From contig JAVBVS010000024.1 of the NCBI GenBank assembly GCA_036677805.1, forward strand, positions 186,001-250,000: 64,000 bases of DNA. Direction: 5' to 3'. Shown one piece after another: positions 26,585 to 34,712 of the stretch. Source of the stretch: SIG78 sp036677805. GTDB taxonomy: Bacteria > Verrucomicrobiota > Lentisphaeria > Victivallales > Victivallaceae. The translations under genes and the position numbers were made by a program. The notes under the pieces are model-generated. The model had not been told where the DNA came from, did not search any database, and saw nothing but the letters and a program-made list of their open reading frames with translations. Numbering within the stretch: position 1 is the first letter of the stretch; each line of letters starts with the position of its first letter.

Positions 26585-27310
26585 ATGAAAAAGAGCTTTA
26601 CCCTTATTGAACTGCTGGTTGTGATCGCGATCATCGCGATTCTGGCCGCAATGCTGTTGCCCGCGCTTTCTGCGGCCCGGTCCCGGGCCAAGGATGCCAA
26701 CTGCCGCAACGCCCTGAAGCAGGTCGGGATTTATTCCCACCTCTATTCCGATGCCAACCAGGAATATCTGGTCTATGCGCCATTTGAAAGCGGCAGCACC
26801 GTAGGCTGGGCGCGGCTGATGGTGCGGAGCGGAATTTTCGATGAATATGAATACGGCGCGTTGCGCTGCCCCGCGCTCGATCCGTACAATACCCGCACCA
26901 TCGGCAACAATCAGTACACTACTTACGCCCGTTGCGGCGCTTACGATCCCACCCAGGCGACTTACGCCGGACCGCTTTCCAAGTACAGTCTGCCCGACCG
27001 TGCCGAAATGTTCGCCGATTCCGCCGAGAAGACGCCGCCGAGCTGGGCGGCCACCTCCGGCTTCGGTTCCGGCCCGATCCAGTGGTATCTGGTGCAGAAG
27101 CGCTGCAATACCTCGACCGCCTACAGTTACCGGATTCATCTGCGTCACAACAAGCAGGCCAATTTTGTGTTCCTTGACGGACATGTCGATCCGATGAATG
27201 AAAATACCATCGTGCCCAAGCACTGCCATCTCTATACCGGCATCGACGGTTCCAACGTGGTGACGCTGCGGGTGGCGTACAATCCGTGGAACGAAGAATT
27301 CGATAACTGA
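26585..27310 (+). CDS. Type IV pilin-like (pseudopilin) protein
   Basis: 241 residues. The N-terminus MKKSFTLIELLVVIAIIAIL is a class III signal and membrane helix, followed by AAMLLPALSAARSRAKDANC. The residue before the FTLIE Phe is Ser rather than the usual Gly. The rest is a soluble domain with paired cysteines, ending with RHNKQANFVFLDGHVDPMN, the H...DGH motif seen in Planctomycetes/Lentisphaerota pseudopilins of this kind. It is 28 bp upstream of the giant hydrolase gene. GGAAAGGA precedes the ATG. Such proteins are probably exported and surface-attached; their role beside glycosidases is not established. Confidence 0.9.
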   Translation: MKKSFTLIELLVVIAIIAILAAMLLPALSAARSRAKDANCRNALKQVGIYSHLYSDANQEYLVYAPFESGSTVGWARLMVRSGIFDEYEYGALRCPALDPYNTRTIGNNQYTTYARCGAYDPTQATYAGPLSKYSLPDRAEMFADSAEKTPPSWAATSGFGSGPIQWYLVQKRCNTSTAYSYRIHLRHNKQANFVFLDGHVDPMNENTIVPKHCHLYTGIDGSNVVTLRVAYNPWNEEFDN

Positions 27311-27338
27311 GTTTGTCCATAACATACGGAGTTTGTTG

Positions 27339-30300
27339 ATGAAGAAAATCGGAACATGGCTCTGGGCCGCACTGCTGCCCGGACTGCTGGGCGCAGGCGA
27401 ACTCGAACTGACCGGGTTCGACACCCTGGAAGCGGCGCAGAAAGCGGGTTGGACGGCCCAGAGCACGGCGATTTTGTCGATGCCCGAACCGGGGGTGCTG
27501 CGGGCGGTCGGGAGCGATCAGAAACCCTATTGCGGACTGCGCCTGCAAAAGACGTTGACGCCGGACGCCGCCGGAACCGTGTCGTTTGAGGTCCGGATGA
27601 ATTTCGGCAAGCATGTCTATGTCGGATTGAGTACGCAAGCCGGATATTTCGATCTGTATCTGCCGATTCAGCGCGATCAGTGGCAGAGTGTGAGCGCGCC
27701 GCTGGATATCGCGCGCTGGCGCTTCAGCGGCAAAGGGGAAAAACCGGCGCAGTGGGGCAAGGCCACGCTGTTGTCGATCCTGAATCCCGAGATGAAGAAA
27801 TCGACGGAATTCATTGAAATCCGCAATCTCCGGTTCACCGCCGCCGCGTCGGACAAGCCGGCCGCGCCCGCGGTTGCGGCCGGTGCGCCGAAATTGCAGA
27901 CCGCGCTGACGGAATTCTTCTTTCAGCCCGAAACCGGAGCGCTTCAGGCCATCCGCGACCGCGGGCGCGATCAATGGGTTGTGACCGGTACCGAAAACCA
28001 TTATTTCGTGCAGCGCAAGTCTGGCGACGCCGAGGCTTTCGAATCTGGCGACAAAGCCGAACAGTATCGCAATGAAAACGGCGAACTGGTCTTCGAGTGC
28101 GTGAATCCGGCGCTGCCTGGACTCCGCATCGTCAAGCATTACCGGCTCGACGGCGAGCGGCTGCGCCGCCGCCTCGAATTCCGCAATTCCGGGAGCGATA
28201 CGGCTTATGTCACGCCGCGCACCCGGGTCCGGTTCGCGCCGGACTTCTACGACAAGGGGTTTTATCTCGGGAGCGGCTACATCGGTCCCCTGATGCCGGT
28301 GCCCGCTCTGGATGCGGCCAAGCGGGAAGTGGCCTTCAAGCAGACCACCAAGGGCATGCTGCTCTACCACGACGGCGCGCCGGGCAGCTTTACCCAATAT
28401 CGCACCCATTTGAACGGGAAGTTCGTATTTCCCTGGTGGCAGTCGGCCATTCCCAGCTATCAGGAAGACGCCAACGCGCTCTACTATCAGCCCGACGGCT
28501 GGGAGATGGCGCTCGGCACTGTCGACGTGCGTCCGGGCAGGGATTTCACCGTCGACGACTGCTTTGTTTTCTTTCAGGGCAACTGGCATGCCTTCCTGAA
28601 CGATATTTATCCGCACGATCCCGAGGTTCAGAAAGTGCTGAGCGCTTTCGAGCCGGGACCGGACTGGCTCAAGGACGTGAAGGTCGAGATGTCGACCAAC
28701 AAGGTGCAGGACCTTCAGCAGCTGGTCAGCCTGATCGACGACGGCGAGATCATCTACATGTTTGACGCGACCGGTTCCTGGGCCGACTACCGGATCGCCG
28801 AGGGCCGCGAAGGGTTCAACGGCGGCATGGTCAGCGGCGAAGAGCTGCGCGACCATATGGCGCGGCTGCGCAAAATTTCGCCGCGGCTCCGGATCGGGTT
28901 CTACAACTGGATCAATTCGGCGTCGGTTCATGCTCCGGTATTCAAGGAGCACCCCGAGTACTTCATGCTCCGGACCCGCGCCGGGGCGGCCAAAAACCTT
29001 TTTCCCGGCGGTTTTGCGCTCAACTTCCCGACCATGGTCAATCGGCCGGCCGCTGCGGAATTCATGCTCGGCAATTTCAGTCATATCATCGATTATCTGA
29101 ATGTCGATTATATTTACCTTGACGAAACCAAGACCACCAACCTGATCGACTGGGATCACGACGATCTCGTCCGCGACGATCACTGGAACGATTTCTGGAT
29201 GGGGATGTACCGACTCGGGCGCAGCCGCAATGTGGTGATGTTCGGCAACGGCCGCGGCAATCCTTATCATGAATTGAATTACATCGAAGCGATCAATCAG
29301 CTCGCACCGGAGCGCTGGCGGGAATTCTGCGGCATGGCCATGGCGGTGGCCAATTTCGTCAACAACCGCAAGGGCGCGCGGGTCGATCTGCTCTATTGGA
29401 ATCCGAAGATGGATTACATCACCCGCGTCCTGGCCAACGGCTTCATCCCGACGGTCAATTTTCTGCGCTATCAGCAGATTCCCTACATCACCGCCAACGC
29501 CGAACTCGGCAAAAGCACCATTTACGATCTGAAGTACACGCCCGATTGGAAGAACGACCCGGCCACCGAACTGGAAAGCTACTGCATCCGGCGCGATTCC
29601 GGCAACGAAATGATTTTTTCGGTGATCAACCGCGCCTCGCGGGATTCGGTTCAGGCGACGCTCGATACCGCCGGGCTCGGCGGCCATCTGACCGTCTGGT
29701 GCTACCGGATCATGCGTTATCCCGATGACGTGGATATGACTTACGGGTTCGGTGAAAAAGAGCGCAAAAGCAACTATCGCGCCACCGGCTGGCGCGAAGG
29801 CGTGATTGCGCGGCCGGAACTGGTTTACTCCGGCGACAATCCGGGCAAGCTCGAACTCAAGCTCGATCACTTTCCGACCGGTGAATTCGCCCAGTTCGTA
29901 ATATCGAGTTCCGACGCCGGTGTCTATTCGGTCGACGGCATGCCCAAAAACTACTTCCTGACGGTGACGCCGAAAGTGAAGATCGCCGGTTCCGTCCTGC
30001 CGGTCAAGGTCGAATCCTCGGCCGACGTGGCGGAGGTCATTCTGACCGGAGCGCCCGGCGTCTATGCCGTAAACGGCAAACCGGTGACCGCGCGTCCGGT
30101 GGAATTCGACGGCCGGCTCTTTGCCGTGGTGCCGGTCGGCAAGGGCGAATCGACCATCGCCTATGCGGACAAGGCCGAATACCCTTCGCGTTCCTTTGAG
30201 GCCAAAATCGAGGACGGCAAGCTGGTTCTTTCCGGCAATCCCGGATTCGTGACCATCAAGAAGGACGGTCTGCTTTATTACTGCGGCGATGCTCCCGTGC

Positions 30301-32396
30301 TGCCGGAATTTCACGACGCCGGGACCATCGTGGTCAATACGCTTGACGGCAAGCATCCGGTCGAACTCAAAATCGCAACCGGCAAGCCCAGTCCGGCGAT
30401 GTTGATCGAAGCGCCGCCGCTGCAGCCCGCGGTGAGCACGCTCCAGCCGATCGCGCCGATCGAACGCGACGGCGCGAAGGTCGTCGCCACGGCCACTTAC
30501 ACTTCGCGCTGGAATGCCGCCAGCGGCGTTCAGCCCGATATGCCGCCCTTGATGGCCAAGGCCGATCCGGCGACGTTGAGCCTGACTGCCGGAACCACCG
30601 ACAAAGTGGTCGACAACCTCGGCCATGCCGCCGCCGGATTCCTGCTCGAGCATGCCGACAAGGTCGAACTCGAATTCTCCTCGACCTTCGCCGCCGCCGG
30701 CGGCAAGCTCCAGGCGCATGTCTGGCGGCACCGCCGCCATGGCAGCGAATTCGCCGGGATCATGCTTGATTTCGAACGCGCCGGCGGCAAATTCGAACGG
30801 CAGGCGCTTTCCGCCGGAGTGCTGAACTATCAGCGGACGCAGCCGGGATCGCATCAATACGGCAGCAAGCAGCCCGCCGACAAGGTATTTGAGCTCGGCA
30901 ACTGGCTCGACGACCGTGAATCCCGGCGATTCACGCTCGATTTGAAGAAACTGGCGCCCGCCGACTGGACCGGCAAGGTGTTCCTCTCCGCCGCGACCGG
31001 ATGGGTCAATCCCGGCCGCCGGATCACGCTCAAACTGATCGCCTTCAATCAAAAGGCCGTCGCGCCGGAAATCATTCCTCTTTCGCGGGCGGAATTCGAG
31101 GCCGAATTCAAAGCGCCGCGCCGGGGCGATATCCCGCTGCTGAGCGGGACGGCCGACTTCGATGCCGTGATGCGCCAGGGGTGGGCGATACCCAAATTTT
31201 ACAAACTCGGCGGCGTCGGCTTTCCTGCGTGCCAGACCAGGGCCGCGGTGGCGCGCGATGCGGACAATCTCTATGTCGCCTTTGATGTCATGGATGCCGA
31301 TGCCGTGGACAACGCGGTTGAAATCTGGCTGCGCGGCGCCAACGGCAAGCTCTGGCAGTTCATCTGTGCGCCTGGCGGCACTTATCAGACTTACTGCGAC
31401 AATTACAGCTCGGGCGACCGGCGTTTCCGGCTCCGGCGGGTCGGCGAGGGGCGTTTTCTGGGCGCGATTCCCTTTGCCATGACCGGAACGCCGGAAGCGG
31501 GCGCGGAATGGATTTTCAACATCAGCCGCTTGCGTCCGCCCACCCGGGAAAGCGCGGAGGAATTGTCGAGTTATGCTCCCCTGATGCGCGGATTCGGTGA
31601 AACCGAACAATTCGCCCGGATTACGTTCGGCGCTGCGCCCCCGGAGGCGAAGAAGAATGCGTCGTCGTCGGCGGTCAAACCGGAAAAAGATACCCCGGGC
31701 GCAGCCGCTGCTGCTGTACAAGATGCCGCCGCCCCGGAACGGGTGGTCAATCTGGGCAGAGGCGGTTATACCACCGCCAATATCCGCAAGGAAACGCTGC
31801 CGCTGGCCCTGCGGCTGAAACCGGCGCTGACCATCGTCCTGGCCGGTACCAACGATATGCTCAATACCGGCAAACTGGCGACGTTCGAGCAGTTCGAGAG
31901 CCATTTGCGGTTCATCGTCGGGGAATTGCGTAAAAACGGCAGCCAGGTGGTGCTCAATACGCTGCCGCCCTGTTCGGAGAAGCTGCTTCTGGCGCGGCAC
32001 GCGCGTGAAAAATTCGGCGACCAGTCGCCCGGCGCCCGGATCGAACGCGCCAATGAGATCATCCGGAACATCGCGGCCGATACCGGGAGCGGGTTGTACG
32101 ATCTCCATGCCCTGATTGCGGCGAGCGGCGATCCCGACGCCGCCTCGTCGCTGCTGCGCAATCGGGCCAATGACCGGGTGGATGACGGTGTTCACCTGCG
32201 CAAGGAGGGATACGAACTCTGGGCGGCGAAACTGGCGGCGCTGTCGGCGGTGAGCGCGCTGCCCGCTGATGGCGTGATTGTCTGTCTGGGCGACAGTTTG
32301 ACTTATGGCGCGGGCATGGCGGGCGCGGGCACGAGCTCGGGCGACACCATGCCCGGCTGCCTGCGGCGGTTGATGGAAGCGAAGGAGCGAAAGTAG
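27339..32396 (+). CDS. Secreted multidomain hydrolase with C-terminal permuted SGNH domain
   Basis: 1685 residues. MKKIGTWLWAALLPGLLGAG is a signal peptide (ATG 27339, GGAG 8 bases upstream). Residues of about 180-900 resemble a glycoside hydrolase with a TIM-barrel-like core; candidate acidic residues are Asp595-Glu596 in YIYLDETKT. Residues of about 1250-1430 look like a family 9-type carbohydrate-binding module (ADNLYVAFDVMD). After a Ser/Ala/Pro linker (about 1433-1467) comes an SGNH esterase domain, with block II NLGRGGYTT (Gly1475), block III AGTNDM (Asn1505) and block V DGVH (Asp1616, His1619), and then block I GDSLTYG (Ser1653) at the very end, instead of the start. Substrate unknown; a polysaccharide with ester groups is plausible. 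Confidence 0.82.
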   Translation: MKKIGTWLWAALLPGLLGAGELELTGFDTLEAAQKAGWTAQSTAILSMPEPGVLRAVGSDQKPYCGLRLQKTLTPDAAGTVSFEVRMNFGKHVYVGLSTQAGYFDLYLPIQRDQWQSVSAPLDIARWRFSGKGEKPAQWGKATLLSILNPEMKKSTEFIEIRNLRFTAAASDKPAAPAVAAGAPKLQTALTEFFFQPETGALQAIRDRGRDQWVVTGTENHYFVQRKSGDAEAFESGDKAEQYRNENGELVFECVNPALPGLRIVKHYRLDGERLRRRLEFRNSGSDTAYVTPRTRVRFAPDFYDKGFYLGSGYIGPLMPVPALDAAKREVAFKQTTKGMLLYHDGAPGSFTQYRTHLNGKFVFPWWQSAIPSYQEDANALYYQPDGWEMALGTVDVRPGRDFTVDDCFVFFQGNWHAFLNDIYPHDPEVQKVLSAFEPGPDWLKDVKVEMSTNKVQDLQQLVSLIDDGEIIYMFDATGSWADYRIAEGREGFNGGMVSGEELRDHMARLRKISPRLRIGFYNWINSASVHAPVFKEHPEYFMLRTRAGAAKNLFPGGFALNFPTMVNRPAAAEFMLGNFSHIIDYLNVDYIYLDETKTTNLIDWDHDDLVRDDHWNDFWMGMYRLGRSRNVVMFGNGRGNPYHELNYIEAINQLAPERWREFCGMAMAVANFVNNRKGARVDLLYWNPKMDYITRVLANGFIPTVNFLRYQQIPYITANAELGKSTIYDLKYTPDWKNDPATELESYCIRRDSGNEMIFSVINRASRDSVQATLDTAGLGGHLTVWCYRIMRYPDDVDMTYGFGEKERKSNYRATGWREGVIARPELVYSGDNPGKLELKLDHFPTGEFAQFVISSSDAGVYSVDGMPKNYFLTVTPKVKIAGSVLPVKVESSADVAEVILTGAPGVYAVNGKPVTARPVEFDGRLFAVVPVGKGESTIAYADKAEYPSRSFEAKIEDGKLVLSGNPGFVTIKKDGLLYYCGDAPVLPEFHDAGTIVVNTLDGKHPVELKIATGKPSPAMLIEAPPLQPAVSTLQPIAPIERDGAKVVATATYTSRWNAASGVQPDMPPLMAKADPATLSLTAGTTDKVVDNLGHAAAGFLLEHADKVELEFSSTFAAAGGKLQAHVWRHRRHGSEFAGIMLDFERAGGKFERQALSAGVLNYQRTQPGSHQYGSKQPADKVFELGNWLDDRESRRFTLDLKKLAPADWTGKVFLSAATGWVNPGRRITLKLIAFNQKAVAPEIIPLSRAEFEAEFKAPRRGDIPLLSGTADFDAVMRQGWAIPKFYKLGGVGFPACQTRAAVARDADNLYVAFDVMDADAVDNAVEIWLRGANGKLWQFICAPGGTYQTYCDNYSSGDRRFRLRRVGEGRFLGAIPFAMTGTPEAGAEWIFNISRLRPPTRESAEELSSYAPLMRGFGETEQFARITFGAAPPEAKKNASSSAVKPEKDTPGAAAAAVQDAAAPERVVNLGRGGYTTANIRKETLPLALRLKPALTIVLAGTNDMLNTGKLATFEQFESHLRFIVGELRKNGSQVVLNTLPPCSEKLLLARHAREKFGDQSPGARIERANEIIRNIAADTGSGLYDLHALIAASGDPDAASSLLRNRANDRVDDGVHLRKEGYELWAAKLAALSAVSALPADGVIVCLGDSLTYGAGMAGAGTSSGDTMPGCLRRLMEAKERK

Positions 32397-32401
32397 AAAA
32401 T

Positions 32402-33724
32402 ATGATTCAGATGTTGTACTCTCCGCGCCGCATTCCGGTGTTGTGCCGGGGTGAGGTGGTGGTGGCGGGCGCCGGCGTCGCCGGCGTGGCGGCGGCCATT
32501 CAGGCGGCGCGGGCCAACCGGCGAGTGATTCTGCTGGAAAAGAACAATTGCGCCGGCGGCATCCTGAGTTCGGGATTGCTGCCGAGCGTGATTCATATGA
32601 GCGACGGCGAGCACCTCCTGGCAAGCGGAATCTGCCGCGAAATGGTCGACCGCGTGGCTGGCGTGATGAACCGCCCGGCCAACTATTACTGGTTCAACGC
32701 CCATCCGGAAGCGGTGAAACGGGTGCTGGATGAAATGCTCCAGGAAGCTCATGTCACCGTGCTCTACAATGTGCATTTGTGCGATGCGCTGGCGGAGCGG
32801 GGCCGGATTCGGGCGGTGGTGATGATGACTCCGAACGGGTTGGCGGCGGTGGGCGGCAAGATTTTCATCGATGCCACCGGCGACGGTCTGCTTGCGATGC
32901 TCGCCGGAGCGCCTTTCGAGTATGGCGCCGCCGCCGACGGCGAAGTGATGGCGCCGACGCTGTGCAGCTATTTCACCCGGATCAATTTCGACGCCGTTCC
33001 GGAAAAACGGCGGGAAAATGGACTCGGACGGAAGGAATGGAAGGCGGCGATGACGGAAGGGCGGGCGCCATTGGCGGAGGGCCATTTTGTCGGTCTGTTC
33101 CGCAACGGGCCGGATTCCGGGACCGGCAATCTCGGCCACATTTACCACACCGATGTGCTTGATCCGTTCAGTTTGAGTCACGCCTGCGTTGAAGGTCGGA
33201 AACAGGCCTGGATTTTCCGCGATTTCTTCCGGAAGGAGGTTCCGGGGTTTGAACAGGCGGAACTGAGTGCGACCGCGGGGTTGCTCGGAGTGCGCGAATC
33301 GCGTCGGATCATGGGCGAATATATGCTTAATGAGGACGATTATGCGTCGCGTCGGCATTTTGAGGATGAGATTGGTTGTTTCGCCTATGCCATCGATATT
33401 CATTCCGGCGTCGCCGACGTCGCCCGGCAAACCAGCGTCGAAACCGTTCTGGCCATGCGCAGCTACGCACACGGTGAAAATTACGGGATTCCCTATCGGA
33501 CGCTGTTGCCGAAACAGACCGTCAATCTGCTGGTGGCCGGACGCTGCATCTCGACCGACCGCGCCATGCAGAGCTCGATCCGGGTGGTGCCGGGGTGTAT
33601 GATCACCGGTCAGGCGGCCGGAGCCGCGGCGGCGCTGGCGCTGGATCGCCACCAGAGTCTGCGCCGGGTATCGGCGGCGCGCATTCAGGAACTGTTGCGC
33701 CGCGGCGGCTGCTATTTGCCGTAG
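32402..33724 (+). CDS. FAD-dependent oxidoreductase (PF12831 type)
   Basis: 440 residues, no signal peptide. The dinucleotide-binding motif is VVVAGAGVAGVAAAIQAARA with the acidic LLEKN at the end of strand two, then AGGILSSGLLP. A second FAD contact is KIFIDATGDGLLAM, and the C-terminus has LLVAGRCISTDRAMQSSIRV followed by GQAAGAAAALAL, all typical of the FAD_oxidored family often found beside glycoside hydrolases. It begins 5 bp after the giant hydrolase gene. The substrate is unknown; oxidation of a released sugar is an inference from context. Confidence 0.87.
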   Translation: MIQMLYSPRRIPVLCRGEVVVAGAGVAGVAAAIQAARANRRVILLEKNNCAGGILSSGLLPSVIHMSDGEHLLASGICREMVDRVAGVMNRPANYYWFNAHPEAVKRVLDEMLQEAHVTVLYNVHLCDALAERGRIRAVVMMTPNGLAAVGGKIFIDATGDGLLAMLAGAPFEYGAAADGEVMAPTLCSYFTRINFDAVPEKRRENGLGRKEWKAAMTEGRAPLAEGHFVGLFRNGPDSGTGNLGHIYHTDVLDPFSLSHACVEGRKQAWIFRDFFRKEVPGFEQAELSATAGLLGVRESRRIMGEYMLNEDDYASRRHFEDEIGCFAYAIDIHSGVADVARQTSVETVLAMRSYAHGENYGIPYRTLLPKQTVNLLVAGRCISTDRAMQSSIRVVPGCMITGQAAGAAAALALDRHQSLRRVSAARIQELLRRGGCYLP

Positions 33725-33763
33725 CTCCGGAACGCGATGATCCACGTTTTTACGCCCCCGGAC

Positions 33764-33792
33764 TTGACAAACCGGAACCGGGGGTGTATTTT
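33764..33792 (+). promoter_or_regulatory. Consensus promoter for the DUF3313-like lipoprotein
   Basis: TTGACA (33764-33769), exact consensus, 17 bp spacer, TATTTT (33787-33792). It is 47 bp upstream of the ATG and separates this gene from the preceding carbohydrate operon. Confidence 0.7.
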
Positions 33793-33839
33793 GACCACAA
33801 TGTTCATGAATACGCTCAAAGCACGGGAATTCCGGAATC

Positions 33840-34589
33840 ATGTGGCAAAAATTGATCTTCGCGGTGTTGCTGGGAGGAATGCTGGCGGGTTGTTCGACGT
33901 TTTACTCCATGTTCCGGGCCGAGCCGATGCCGGTGACTGCGTTTTTGCCCGATCACCAGCTGCTGGCTCGCCAGGACGACACCTTTCCGTTCCATTACTT
34001 CTACTTGAAACGGACCCAGCGGCAGTACAGCGATATTTACGTCGCGCCGGTCGATATGGCGATGTTGCGCGAGAGTCCGTCGTGGCGTGAGTTCGACAAG
34101 GCTCTTTCCGGACGCCTTGAACAGGAGGTCGACGAACTCGGCGTCTACATGCGCCAGACCCTTGCCGAAGAACTCCGCAAGGCCGACGCGACCGATAAGC
34201 TCAACGTGGTCGACGATACCCGCCAGCCCGGCACCCTGGTCCTGGCGACGGCGGTTACGGCGATCATTCCGACCAAATCCGAACTCAACTATCTCGGGGT
34301 GGCCGTCGGACTGGTGGTGCCGGGTGCAAGTCTGGTCGCGGGGCACTTCGCCTCCGGAGCGATTACGGTTGAAGCCAAGCTTTACGATGCGAAAACCGGT
34401 GAGATTCTGATGATGTACGCCGATACCGAATCCGATCAGCGGGCGCTGATCAATCTGGCCGGATTCACCTGGTACGGTTCGGCCAAACTCAACATCCAGT
34501 CGCTGGCCCGGGAGACCGCCCGGGTGCTCGGCCGCCGCGACCTGTCGACTCTGGAGCGGGATTTTCCGTTCCATTTTGTGGCTTACTGA
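33840..34589 (+). CDS. DUF3313-like lipoprotein
   Basis: 249 residues. MWQKLIFAVLLGGMLAGC is a signal peptide with lipobox LAGC. The mature domain has the DUF3313 pattern: a short FLPDHQLL start, a strand YSDIYVAPVDMAML, a helical LAEELRKADATDKLNVVDD, and ITVEAKLYDAKTGEILMMYA near the end. The function of the family is unknown. It has its own strong promoter and lies 123 bp before the ABC-F gene. Confidence 0.75.
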   Translation: MWQKLIFAVLLGGMLAGCSTFYSMFRAEPMPVTAFLPDHQLLARQDDTFPFHYFYLKRTQRQYSDIYVAPVDMAMLRESPSWREFDKALSGRLEQEVDELGVYMRQTLAEELRKADATDKLNVVDDTRQPGTLVLATAVTAIIPTKSELNYLGVAVGLVVPGASLVAGHFASGAITVEAKLYDAKTGEILMMYADTESDQRALINLAGFTWYGSAKLNIQSLARETARVLGRRDLSTLERDFPFHFVAY

Positions 34590-34712
34590 CCGGAGCATGG
34601 CATGAAACAATGAGTTTAACAACCGCGGCCGGGCCGGTGGCTTGAGGAAACGCCGCCAACGCTATTTTGCAACCATTTCCGGGATACCGTTTTTGCCGAG
34701 CATTCAGTTTCA

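Noticed and set aside
26919..32624. A 1901-residue open frame on the minus strand opposite the giant hydrolase
   Set aside because: Its composition is Arg/His/Gly/Pro-rich with no domain motif, while the plus strand shows a signal peptide and several domains. It is an artefact of high GC third positions.
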